Origin: Enterococcus phoeniculicola ATCC BAA-412
GTDB taxonomy: Bacteria; Bacillota; Bacilli; Lactobacillales; Enterococcaceae
Direction: 5' to 3'
Length of the DNA stretch: 64,000 bases
NCBI RefSeq assembly: GCF_000407505.1
Contig: NZ_ASWE01000001.1
Coordinates: forward strand, 927,324-991,323
A model generated the notes under the pieces. That model was not told where the DNA came from and made no database searches. It saw only the letters and a program-made list of their open reading frames with translations. Shown here piece after piece: positions 18,231-26,642 of this stretch. Each line of letters opens with the position of its first letter. Position 1 is the first letter of the stretch. The translations under genes were made by a program, and so were the position numbers.

Positions 18231-19307
18231 ATGAATCGTTTAAATAAGTTAATGAAGAAAATGGAAGAAAAAGATATGCAAAGCTTATTCATTACCAATC
18301 CTAAAAATGTTCAATATTTGACTGGCTTCACTGGGGAAGAGTCCTATATGCTTATTTTAAAAGAAGGCTGTTTCTTCGTAACGGATGGTCGATATGTTGA
18401 TCAGGCAAAACAAGAAATTCCAAAAGAGATTTCCGTAATTCGTTGGTCAAGCGGATTATTGGAGGAATGCATCGCACTAGTCAAGAGCGCTTCAGCAAAA
18501 GAAGTATATTTTGAAGCGAATCATCTAACTTATATAGAAGCAAAAAAATGGATTGATGGCATAGACATTCAAGCGAGGGATGCTGAAAATATAGTGGAAT
18601 CTTTACGAGCGGTGAAAGATGAGCTAGAAATTTCCTATATCAAAAAAGCAGCAGACATTGTTGATCAAACGTTTTTGCATATATTGAATTTGATTCAACC
18701 AGGTATTTCTGAACGTAGAATTGCAGCAGAAATGGAATATTACATGAAAAAGCTAGGCTCGGAAGGTACATCCTTTGAAACGATTGTTGCTTCTGGCATT
18801 CGTTCCTCATTCCCCCATGGTGAAGCAAGTGAAAAGATTATTGTGCTTGGGGATATAGTGACACTGGACTTTGGTGCGTTGTATAAGGGCTATGCTTCTG
18901 ATATGACTCGTACAATTTCTGTAGGAAATGTTACTGATAAATGGGAAGAGATTTATCAACTCGTATTAACTGCTGAAGAAATTGGATTAGATACAATTCG
19001 AGCAGGCATGAAAAGCTGTGAACTAGATAAAGCAATTAGAAAACCCATTCGTGAGAAAAACTTAAATCAGTATTTTTCACATGGAGCAGGGCACAGTATC
19101 GGCTTAGATATCCATGAATCCCCATTCATTAGTGGAAAGTCAAATGAAGTATTTCAAAAAAACATGGTTCAAACAATTGAGCCGGGAATCTATCTTCCAA
19201 ATGAAGCAGGTATCCGAATTGAAGATGATGTGCTCGTACAAGATGAAAAAGGAATTCTTTTAACCAAAGCACCAAAAAGAGAATTTATTCATCTTCCATT
19301 TAAGTAA
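18231..19307 (+). CDS. M24-family Xaa-Pro-type peptidase
   Basis: This is a 358-aa cytoplasmic metallopeptidase of the aminopeptidase P / prolidase (M24B) group. All five metal ligands can be placed: D213 (TLDFGALYKGY), D224 (ASDMTRTI), H288 (GAGHSIGLDIHE), E317 (TIEPGIY) and E331 (RIEDDV). The N-terminal half is the usual creatinase-like domain. Family members cleave next to proline (Xaa-Pro). The gene starts 3 bp after the second GH127-type gene, so it belongs to that operon, an unusual partner for glycosidases. This suggests a substrate carrying arabinose on a proline- or hydroxyproline-containing peptide, which is inference. Confidence 0.9.
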   Translation: MNRLNKLMKKMEEKDMQSLFITNPKNVQYLTGFTGEESYMLILKEGCFFVTDGRYVDQAKQEIPKEISVIRWSSGLLEECIALVKSASAKEVYFEANHLTYIEAKKWIDGIDIQARDAENIVESLRAVKDELEISYIKKAADIVDQTFLHILNLIQPGISERRIAAEMEYYMKKLGSEGTSFETIVASGIRSSFPHGEASEKIIVLGDIVTLDFGALYKGYASDMTRTISVGNVTDKWEEIYQLVLTAEEIGLDTIRAGMKSCELDKAIRKPIREKNLNQYFSHGAGHSIGLDIHESPFISGKSNEVFQKNMVQTIEPGIYLPNEAGIRIEDDVLVQDEKGILLTKAPKREFIHLPFK

Positions 19308-19456
19308 ATTAACCACAAATCCATAAGGTCAGAACAGAGGAAATCAGCTTATTTACAAAACCTGAAATTCTCCGTTCCGCTTTTAGAGATTGATGAGCGC
19401 GAAATTGAAGTGGAGATGTGTTCCTTCTCCTCCCAACCTTTATTAAGATTTTACGA

Positions 19457-19508
19457 GGGCTAGATATAACTTAGATAGTTGTATCTAGCCTTCTTTGTCT
19501 TTTTTTAG
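19457..19508 (+). terminator. Terminator of the GH127/M24 operon
   Basis: GGCTAGATATAAC pairs with GTTGTATCTAGCC, followed by TTCTTTGTCTTTTTTT. It lies about 150 nt after the peptidase stop. Confidence 0.75.
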
Positions 19509-19633
19509 ACATTCTGATTTCGTCAGATGAGTGAATAGAGTGTACAACAAAAATCAGCGTATAAGCTAGTCACTTTCTATATTTTTTATCCATTTATCCA
19601 TAATTATTACCTTTTTTACGTTGTTGAAACAGA

Positions 19634-19661
19634 TATAATAAACCCGTAGAAAGCGTTTACT
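19634..19661 (+). promoter_or_regulatory. -10 box and cre candidate of the sulfatase-locus importer operon
   Basis: TATAAT lies at 19634-19639 and AGAAAGCGTTTACT at 19648-19661, the latter matching TGWAARCGYTWNCW except at the first base. A cre right at the expected transcription start predicts CcpA repression of the whole importer/sulfatase operon. The -35 box is unclear. Confidence 0.6.
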
Positions 19662-19677
19662 TGAAAGGAGTTTATTT

Positions 19678-20652
19678 ATGGAGCAACAGGATGTTTTGCC
19701 CTTTGAAAAGAGTCGACAGAAACAAAAAAAGGGCTATCTAAAAGAGGTAAGAAAAAATTTGCCATTTCTTATGATGGCTTTGCCGGGAGCGATTTGGCTG
19801 ATCTTTTTTTTCTACATTCCAGTGTTAGGGAATGTCGTTGCATTTAAAGATTTCCGATTTTTCCCTGGAGGGTTTTTAGACAGTTTGAAGCAAAGCGAAT
19901 GGGTGGGATTTGAAAATTTTAAATTTTTATTTTCCTCATCAAACGCCTATATCATTACGAGAAACACATTGTTATATAATTTAGGATTTATCATTATTGG
20001 AACAATTATTGCGGTGATTATTGCAATTATTCTCAGTGAGTTACGTTCAAAAAGGATGGTGAAAATTTATCAAACCTCCATGTTGTTTCCCTATTTTATT
20101 TCATGGGTAATCATTAGTTATTTTGTTTATGCTTTTCTTTCTCCTGAAAAAGGGCTGATTAATTTATTATTTTTTACTCCAGAAACAGGAATTGATTGGT
20201 ATACGCAAGCAAAGTATTGGCCAGCTATTTTATTATTTATGGGTATTTGGAAATCTCTTGGCTATAATTCCATTGTTTATTTTGCAACTATCATGGGGAT
20301 TAACCCAACGTATTATGAAGCTGCGATGGTAGATGGAGCAAGCAAATGGCAGCAAATTAAACATGTTACGCTACCTCAAATTATCCCGCTTATTTCTATT
20401 TTGACGATTTTAGCAGTGGGAAATATCTTTCGGGCAGACTTTGGCTTATTTTATCAAATACCGAAAAATTCAGGGGCTTTATATAATGTGACCTCCGTGT
20501 TGGATACGTATATTTATAATGGATTAACAAGTAGCGGAGATATTGGGATGGCAGCGGCAGCTGGTCTCTATCAGTCTGTTGTGGGCTGTTTGCTGGTAGT
20601 TGTTACCAATCTTATCGCACGTCGTTTTGATCCAGAATCTGCATTATTCTAA
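19678..20652 (+). CDS. Carbohydrate ABC transporter permease (LplB/YtcP-partner type)
   Basis: This is the first gene of the large importer/sulfatase cluster, a 324-aa permease with about six helices. It has an N-terminal cytoplasmic KSRQKQKKGYLKEVRKN segment, the LPGAIWLIFFFYIPVLG first helix and the EAA loop EAAMVDGASKWQQIKHVTLP. The AAAGGAG site is well placed. The companion permease follows after 14 bp and the lipoprotein next. No ATPase gene is present in the cluster, so a shared ATPase is inferred. Substrate is unknown, but the three co-encoded sulfatases point to a sulfated oligosaccharide or glycoconjugate. Confidence 0.93.
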   Translation: MEQQDVLPFEKSRQKQKKGYLKEVRKNLPFLMMALPGAIWLIFFFYIPVLGNVVAFKDFRFFPGGFLDSLKQSEWVGFENFKFLFSSSNAYIITRNTLLYNLGFIIIGTIIAVIIAIILSELRSKRMVKIYQTSMLFPYFISWVIISYFVYAFLSPEKGLINLLFFTPETGIDWYTQAKYWPAILLFMGIWKSLGYNSIVYFATIMGINPTYYEAAMVDGASKWQQIKHVTLPQIIPLISILTILAVGNIFRADFGLFYQIPKNSGALYNVTSVLDTYIYNGLTSSGDIGMAAAAGLYQSVVGCLLVVVTNLIARRFDPESALF

Positions 20653-20666
20653 AGGGAGGAATTCAT

Positions 20667-21581
20667 TTGAAGAAAGAAGTAAAAACAGTTGAAATTAGAA
20701 AATTTGGAAAGAAAATGGATATACTCTCCAATGTTCTTTTAGTGCTATTAGCCATTTCCTGTTTGTTTCCTTTAATTTTTGTAATCATCATATCCTTTAC
20801 TAGTGAAAATTCTATTCTGATTAATGGCTATTCATTATGGCCAAAAGAATGGAGCTTAGATGGCTACCGCTATTTATCTACTATGAAAGAACAGCTACTT
20901 CAATCACTCTTTATCACAGTGATTATCACTGTATTTGGTACGCTGGTTAATGTCTTTTTTACTTCAACTTATGCTTATGCGATTTCAAGACCTAATTTCA
21001 AATATCGGCGCTTCTTTACAATATTTGCGTTAGTTTCTATGCTGTTTAGCCCGGGAATGGTGCCAAGCTATATTGTTGTAACAACTATGATGAATTTAAA
21101 AGATACAATTTGGGCATTAATTCTTCCATTAGCATTGAGTCCATTTAACATCATTCTTATGCGGACCTTTTTTAGAAGGACTGTTTCAGAATCCATTATT
21201 GAATCGTCAAGAATTGATGGCGCAAGCGAATTAAGAACATTTGTGCAGGTCGTTTTACCACTTGCACTGCCAGGAATTGCGACAATCAGCTTATTTGCTG
21301 CACTACGCTATTGGAACGATTGGTTTAATGCTTTATTGTATGTTCAAAATGATGCGCTCATGCCTCTACAATATCTGTTAATGAAAATTCAAAGTAATAT
21401 TGACTATATGTCCCAAAATGCAAGTCTTAGCGGGAATCTCTCTGAAAGTATGGGTGCTATTCCTAAAGAAGCTACACGAATGGCTATGGTTGTTATTTCG
21501 ACGTTACCTATCGCATGTACCTATCCTTTTTTTCAAAAATATTTTGTAAAAGGACTAACGATTGGCGGCGTCAAAGAATAA
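20667..21581 (+). CDS. Carbohydrate ABC transporter permease (LplC type)
   Basis: This 304-aa permease partners the preceding one. It begins with TTG at 20667, chosen because AAAGGGAGGA lies 6 nt upstream. It has six predicted helices and the EAA loop ESSRIDGASELRTFVQVVLP, and it ends GLTIGGVKE, matching the permease at 77-970. It is clearly a paralogue of that gene, so the window carries two related importers. Confidence 0.92.
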   Translation: MKKEVKTVEIRKFGKKMDILSNVLLVLLAISCLFPLIFVIIISFTSENSILINGYSLWPKEWSLDGYRYLSTMKEQLLQSLFITVIITVFGTLVNVFFTSTYAYAISRPNFKYRRFFTIFALVSMLFSPGMVPSYIVVTTMMNLKDTIWALILPLALSPFNIILMRTFFRRTVSESIIESSRIDGASELRTFVQVVLPLALPGIATISLFAALRYWNDWFNALLYVQNDALMPLQYLLMKIQSNIDYMSQNASLSGNLSESMGAIPKEATRMAMVVISTLPIACTYPFFQKYFVKGLTIGGVKE

Positions 21582-21600
21582 ATATATAGGAGGAAACAAA

Positions 21601-23055
21601 ATGAAAAGAAGTTTAACAAAATGGATGTTGGCAACGACGGCTGCACTCGGACTCTTAGCTGGTGTAACAGGCTGTGGGAATTCGGACAAGAAGGATGCTG
21701 GAAAATCTGAAACGCCGACCTTACTCATGTATGAAATTGGTCAGCGACCAAAAAACTTCGATACATTGTTAAAAACAGTAAACAAAACAATGAAAGAAGA
21801 AGCAGGTGTAGAATTAGATATTCAATTTATCGATTATGGGGATTATAAGAAAAAAATGTCCGTGATTGTCTCATCGGGTGAGAATTATGATATTGCCTTT
21901 GCCGATAACTATGTAGTAAATGCACAAAAAGGGGCTTACGCAGATTTAACAGAATTACTTCCTAAATATGCAAAGGAGGCTTATGAACAGCTAGATTCAG
22001 CCTACGTTGAAGGAAACAAAGTAAATGACAAGCTATACGCATTCCCAGTTAACGGGAATGTCTATTCTCAACAAGTATTTGCCTTTGATAAAGCATACTT
22101 AGATAAATATGATTTAGATATTAGCCAGGTAAAAAGCTACTCTGATTTGGAACCACTCTTTGAAGTAGTGAAAAAAAATGAGCCTACGCTCGCACTGGTT
22201 GCAACTGGCCCAAACTTTAAAGTGAATGAAAATGTTGATTATATTGTAGACAACAACTTACCATTCGTTGTTCGAACGAGTGGCGATACATCGAAAATAT
22301 TTAGCATCTATGATATGCCTGAAGCACAAGAAGATTTGAGAACCATGCACAGCTTATATAAAAAAGGCTATATTCAAAAAGACGCTGCAACTTCCAGCAA
22401 TACCTATCCGCTAGGCTCGCAAACATGGTTTATGCGTGCAGAAACACAAGGACCTTACGATTACGGAGATACAATTTTAACAAATGCTGCTGGACGTGAA
22501 ATTATCTCTGTTCCAATTACAGATAAAGTAAAAAAATCGAGTAATGTCCGGATGGCAAATTTCGTTATTTCTTCCACTTCAAAATATCAGGAAGAAGCGG
22601 TCAAAGCGCTAAATGTATTAAATAGTAATCCAGAAGTGATGAATACACTGGTTTATGGTATAGAAGGAGAAAGTTGGGAAAAGATTGGCGATTCATCAGT
22701 GAAACTGTTAGATGGATACCAGCCTGATACACACCTTTCTGGATGGAATGTGGGAAACAACAGAATTATCTATACTCCTGAAAATATTACACCTGAACAA
22801 ATTGAAGAACGAGATAAGAATATTCAAAGCGCAACGAGTTCTCCTATTTTAGGCTTTAATTTTGTTCCAGATAATGTAAAAACTGAAATAACCAATATTT
22901 CAAATGTGATGAGCAAATATCAATCAGGATTGAATACAGGAACATTGGATCCAGATGAAACCATTCCAAAAATGAATGAAGAGCTTCAAGGTGCTGGAAT
23001 GAAAAAGGTTCTTGAAGAAATTCAAACACAATATGATGCATTTCTTAAGAGTTAA
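21601..23055 (+). CDS. Extracellular solute-binding lipoprotein
   Basis: This is the 484-aa ligand-binding lipoprotein of the second importer. The ATG at 21601 follows AGGAGGAAACAAA; an in-frame upstream start that overlaps the permease is rejected. The signal peptide ends in lipobox VTGC with lipidated C25. The mature protein is of the YtcQ/LplA type (ARRPK-like RPKNFDTLLKTVNKTM near the N-terminus and DYGDYKKKMSVIVSSGENYDI). Its length is normal. The next gene is a YesL-like protein. It should define specificity for the whole sulfatase cluster. Confidence 0.92.
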   Translation: MKRSLTKWMLATTAALGLLAGVTGCGNSDKKDAGKSETPTLLMYEIGQRPKNFDTLLKTVNKTMKEEAGVELDIQFIDYGDYKKKMSVIVSSGENYDIAFADNYVVNAQKGAYADLTELLPKYAKEAYEQLDSAYVEGNKVNDKLYAFPVNGNVYSQQVFAFDKAYLDKYDLDISQVKSYSDLEPLFEVVKKNEPTLALVATGPNFKVNENVDYIVDNNLPFVVRTSGDTSKIFSIYDMPEAQEDLRTMHSLYKKGYIQKDAATSSNTYPLGSQTWFMRAETQGPYDYGDTILTNAAGREIISVPITDKVKKSSNVRMANFVISSTSKYQEEAVKALNVLNSNPEVMNTLVYGIEGESWEKIGDSSVKLLDGYQPDTHLSGWNVGNNRIIYTPENITPEQIEERDKNIQSATSSPILGFNFVPDNVKTEITNISNVMSKYQSGLNTGTLDPDETIPKMNEELQGAGMKKVLEEIQTQYDAFLKS

Positions 23056-23077
23056 TTTCTGATGAAAGGAAAAGAAA

Positions 23078-23686
23078 ATGGTGGAAAATAGCTTAACTCA
23101 TTTATTTAATCGAAGCTATATACTTTTAAAAATCAACGCATACTTTCTTTTTTTCTGTCTGTTTGGAGGAATTATACTTGGAATTGGGCCGGCGATTTAT
23201 ACGGCCTTTTCCTTATTTTACAGCTTTCACTGGGAGAAAACAGGTTACAGCTATACGAATGCATGGAAAATTTATCGTGGATGTTTTATCAAAACAAATA
23301 AGCTGACCATTCTTTTCTTAGCTGGTTTTTTCTTACTGACAGTCAATTTATGGATAGCCGCCCAGCTAAAAGGGATCTTCTTTTTTGGCTTAACGTTCTT
23401 TCTTTTTTTTATACTAGTCATGCTGGTTTCTTTATGGATTCATTCGTTATTTTATCTAATGAAAACGTCTCTTTGTCTAAAAAATCTTTTAAAATTTTCT
23501 TTAGCGAGTCTGTTCTCAAGTGCTGGAAAATGGGTGAAAGAGATAATTGGCAGCCTTTTTCTTGTATTTATGATGTGGAAATATCCAGGAGCTGGTTTCT
23601 TTTGGGGATTTGGCGGAATATTAGTATATCAAGCAGTGATGCTGGAAAAAAAGACTCTCTGGTTTGAAAACCTTATGGAAAGTTGA
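23078..23686 (+). CDS. YesL-like (DUF624) membrane protein
   Basis: This is a 202-aa protein with four to five hydrophobic helices and a short GIGPAIYTAFSLFYSFHW motif typical of YesL-like proteins. It sits between the binding protein (22 bp) and the first sulfatase (9 bp), in the same place as the YesL-like gene of the first importer operon. Function is unproven in the family; co-occurrence with both importers in this window supports a role with CUT1/Lpl transporters. Confidence 0.78.
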   Translation: MVENSLTHLFNRSYILLKINAYFLFFCLFGGIILGIGPAIYTAFSLFYSFHWEKTGYSYTNAWKIYRGCFIKTNKLTILFLAGFFLLTVNLWIAAQLKGIFFFGLTFFLFFILVMLVSLWIHSLFYLMKTSLCLKNLLKFSLASLFSSAGKWVKEIIGSLFLVFMMWKYPGAGFFWGFGGILVYQAVMLEKKTLWFENLMES

Positions 23687-23695
23687 GGAATAAAA

Positions 23696-25093
23696 ATGAA
23701 AAAAAATGTTCTATTATTAATTGCAGATGACCAACGTTTTGACACAATTCATGCATTAGGGAACAAAGAAATTCAGACACCTAATTTAGATAAACTGGTA
23801 GCACGTGGCGTAAGCTTCACCAATGCGTTTATTCCTGGAGGAACAAGTGGGGCAGTTTGTATGCCTTCTCGTGCGATGATTAATACCAGTCAGTTTTTGA
23901 CAAGTTGGGAAAACTGCGGTGAAACAATTCCAGAAACACAGGCACTTCTGGGAGAAACGTTAAAGAATGAAGGATATGAAACATGGGGAATTGGCAAATG
24001 GCATAATGGCACAGAAAGCTATGCTAGAAGTTTTAGTAATGGGGAAGACATTTTCTTTGGTGGCATGTGGGACCACTGGAATGTGCCTGTAAACCATTTT
24101 GATCCCACCGGACGATACGACCAATTAAAAACATTTACGCAGGACCCTTTTTCTTCAAACAAAACTATGCAGCTACCTGCAGAACATATAGCTATTGGAA
24201 AGCATTCAACAGATTTGTTCGCAGATAGAATAATTGAAGCCATTCAATCACATACAAGTGAACAGCCTTTCTTCATTTATGGCGGATTTCTTGCCCCTCA
24301 TGATCCAAGGACTATGCCTGATGCGTTTAAAGAGATGTATAACCCTGAGGAATTATCATTGCCGGAGAACTTTCTTCCTGAGCATCCGTTTCCTTTTGAT
24401 ATTCGAGGTGAGCGTGACGAAACACTTGAAGCCTATCCAAGAGAACCTCAAAAAATCTGTCAGCATCTAGCCGATTATTATGCGATGATTTCACATATTG
24501 ATGCACGAATCGGTGATATTTTAGACTCGCTAGAGGAACAGGGGATTTTAGATGAAACATTGATTATCTTTACAGGAGATAATGGTTTATCAATTGGGCA
24601 GCATGGTCTGATGGGAAAACAGAACTTGTATGATTGCAGTATACGCGTTCCATTAATTCTTTCAGGACCTGCACTCCCTAAAAATAGGTTGTGTGATGAG
24701 CGGTGCCTGTTGGTCGATATTATGCCTACAATTTTGGATTATTTATCGATTCCTATACCTAAAACTATTTATGGAGAAAGTCTTCTTCCAGTTATTTCAG
24801 GAGAAAAGAAAGGACGAGACCAGTTATTTCTTATGTTTACAACAAAAATTAGAGGTCTTGTCACAGAATCATTTAAATATCTAGAATATCGTACAAAAGA
24901 TGGACACTATTCTCAACTTTTTGACAGAAAAAAAGATCCTTTTGAGAAAGTGAACCTATGCCATGAATCAGGGTATGAATCAACAGTTGATTCTCTAAAA
25001 GATCAGCTTTACATGTTAGCAAAAGAACATGGAGATTTAGAGTTTATCCAAGGAAAGGTATTTTGGAATCATAAGGAGAAACAAAATGACTAA
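23696..25093 (+). CDS. Type I sulfatase (formylglycine type, CMPSR)
   Basis: This is a 465-aa sulfatase. It has N-terminal metal ligands D11-D12 (LIADDQRFDT), the formylglycine core C55-M-P-S-R, WGIGKWHNG, and the IIFTGDNGLSIGQHGLMGK metal/substrate motif. There is no signal peptide, so it is cytoplasmic and would act on imported substrate. C55 must be oxidised to formylglycine, and the maturase at 31165 in this cluster is the obvious partner. The stop codon region overlaps the next sulfatase start by 8 bp, indicating coupling. The sulfate position and sugar it acts on cannot be told from the sequence. Confidence 0.92.
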   Translation: MKKNVLLLIADDQRFDTIHALGNKEIQTPNLDKLVARGVSFTNAFIPGGTSGAVCMPSRAMINTSQFLTSWENCGETIPETQALLGETLKNEGYETWGIGKWHNGTESYARSFSNGEDIFFGGMWDHWNVPVNHFDPTGRYDQLKTFTQDPFSSNKTMQLPAEHIAIGKHSTDLFADRIIEAIQSHTSEQPFFIYGGFLAPHDPRTMPDAFKEMYNPEELSLPENFLPEHPFPFDIRGERDETLEAYPREPQKICQHLADYYAMISHIDARIGDILDSLEEQGILDETLIIFTGDNGLSIGQHGLMGKQNLYDCSIRVPLILSGPALPKNRLCDERCLLVDIMPTILDYLSIPIPKTIYGESLLPVISGEKKGRDQLFLMFTTKIRGLVTESFKYLEYRTKDGHYSQLFDRKKDPFEKVNLCHESGYESTVDSLKDQLYMLAKEHGDLEFIQGKVFWNHKEKQND

Positions 25094-26582
25094 ACCAAAT
25101 ATTTTATTTATTTTGACTGACCAACAAAGAAAAGATACACTGTCTGCTTACGGAGACTTAGCTTGCCAAACACCTGTCATTGATGCCCTAAGTGAAGAAG
25201 GCTATACATTTGAAAATGCGTATACGACTTGTCCCATTTGCACACCGGCTCGTGCCTCTTTGCAAACAGGTCTATATCCTATGCATCATGGTATGCTGAC
25301 AAATTCATATAATTATGGAAACATGGTACAGGAACTAGCAGATTCGCCTGATTTATTAAGTCGGCGCTTAGAAAAAGAAGGCTATCAGATTGGCTATACC
25401 GGAAAGTGGCATTTAGGTTCTGGTGTCGAGAACGTGAAAAATGATGCCTATATCCAAAAATACATGAAGGATATTCACTTTGCGGAGTTAGCGCTAAAAA
25501 ATGACGCCCGTCCAACAACCTTAGGCTATACAGGAGATGATTTTTCCGGACATGGATTTGGTGGTCACCGCTATCCCCAATTTTTACATTATTTAGAAGA
25601 ACAGAATCTTCCCTTTAAAATTGAAAATATTCAGACGGGATTTTATGGAGGTCATCAAGCGGGTATCGTTACGACGGGTGTACACACAACGATTGAACAT
25701 TTCCTAGTAGAAAGAACCAAAACCATTTTGTCTGACTTTGAGAAACAAGAATCTCCATGGTATTTCCAATTAAATTTTTGGGGACCTCATGAGCCATACT
25801 TTGTGCCAAAGGAGTTTTTGGATTTGTATGAAAATGAATCCCTTCCTCCTTGGAAAAATTTTGAAGATAAAGGATCTTTAAAACCGAAGATTCATGACGT
25901 GAAGAAAGGAAACTTTTCAAAATGGACGGAGATAGAGCCTATCGTGAAGCATTATTTTGCTGGTGTTTCGCATATAGATTATCAAATCGGGCGACTCATC
26001 GAATTTTTAAAAGAAAAAGATCTGTATGACAATACGGTAATTATCTTTAGCTCAGATCATGGGGAATCTTTAGGAATTCATGACGGACTTTGTGATAAAG
26101 CGATATTTATGTACGAAGAAACCTGCAGTATTCCTTTAATTTTTAAAGATACGAAAAATAAGCAGGCGCAAAGAATCAGTGAATTTGCAAATAGCTGTGA
26201 TATTTACTCCACGATTCTGGATTATGCCGGAGTAGACGCGTCTCTTCAAAAAAAAGATGGACAATCGCTAAGACCTTTAATGGAGAATATCCCTGTTGAA
26301 TGGCCGGAAACAGTAGTGACAGAATGTTCAGGAATAGGAAGCCTCTTGTTTTCACAGCGTATGGTACGTAAGGACAACATAAAATATATTTTTAACTGTG
26401 GAGATGTAGATGAGTTATATGACTTAGCTAGTGATCCCCATGAGCTTATAAATTGTATTCAGCAAAAAGAATACGAAGAAATTATTAAGGATATGAAGCA
26501 CGCAATGCACGAATGGATGTTGAAATACAATGACAACTTAATTTTTGAATTTGAACAGCTACGACTGAAAAATACACGCTAA
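25086..26582 (+). CDS. Type I sulfatase (formylglycine type, CTPAR)
   Basis: This 498-aa sulfatase overlaps the preceding gene by 8 bp. Motifs are D12 (LTDQQRKDT), the formylglycine core C52-T-P-A-R, YTGKWHLG and IIFSSDHGESLGIHDG. There is no signal peptide. It differs clearly from the other two sulfatases in the active-site surroundings and in the middle region (GDDFSGHGFGGHRYP), so the three probably remove different sulfate groups. Needs the cluster's radical-SAM maturase. Confidence 0.92.
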   Translation: MTKPNILFILTDQQRKDTLSAYGDLACQTPVIDALSEEGYTFENAYTTCPICTPARASLQTGLYPMHHGMLTNSYNYGNMVQELADSPDLLSRRLEKEGYQIGYTGKWHLGSGVENVKNDAYIQKYMKDIHFAELALKNDARPTTLGYTGDDFSGHGFGGHRYPQFLHYLEEQNLPFKIENIQTGFYGGHQAGIVTTGVHTTIEHFLVERTKTILSDFEKQESPWYFQLNFWGPHEPYFVPKEFLDLYENESLPPWKNFEDKGSLKPKIHDVKKGNFSKWTEIEPIVKHYFAGVSHIDYQIGRLIEFLKEKDLYDNTVIIFSSDHGESLGIHDGLCDKAIFMYEETCSIPLIFKDTKNKQAQRISEFANSCDIYSTILDYAGVDASLQKKDGQSLRPLMENIPVEWPETVVTECSGIGSLLFSQRMVRKDNIKYIFNCGDVDELYDLASDPHELINCIQQKEYEEIIKDMKHAMHEWMLKYNDNLIFEFEQLRLKNTR

Positions 26583-26642
26583 TAAGTATGTTAAACTAAA
26601 GATGTTTTTCATCAAAAACAAACTTTTTAGGGGGAGCGACGC

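Larger units (their letters stand above)
19308..19677. other. Intergenic region with terminator and CUT1 promoter
   Basis: The stretch contains the terminator of the GH127/M24 operon, AT-rich spacer and the promoter/cre region of the second importer operon. No additional open frame with a ribosome site was found. Confidence 0.5.
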
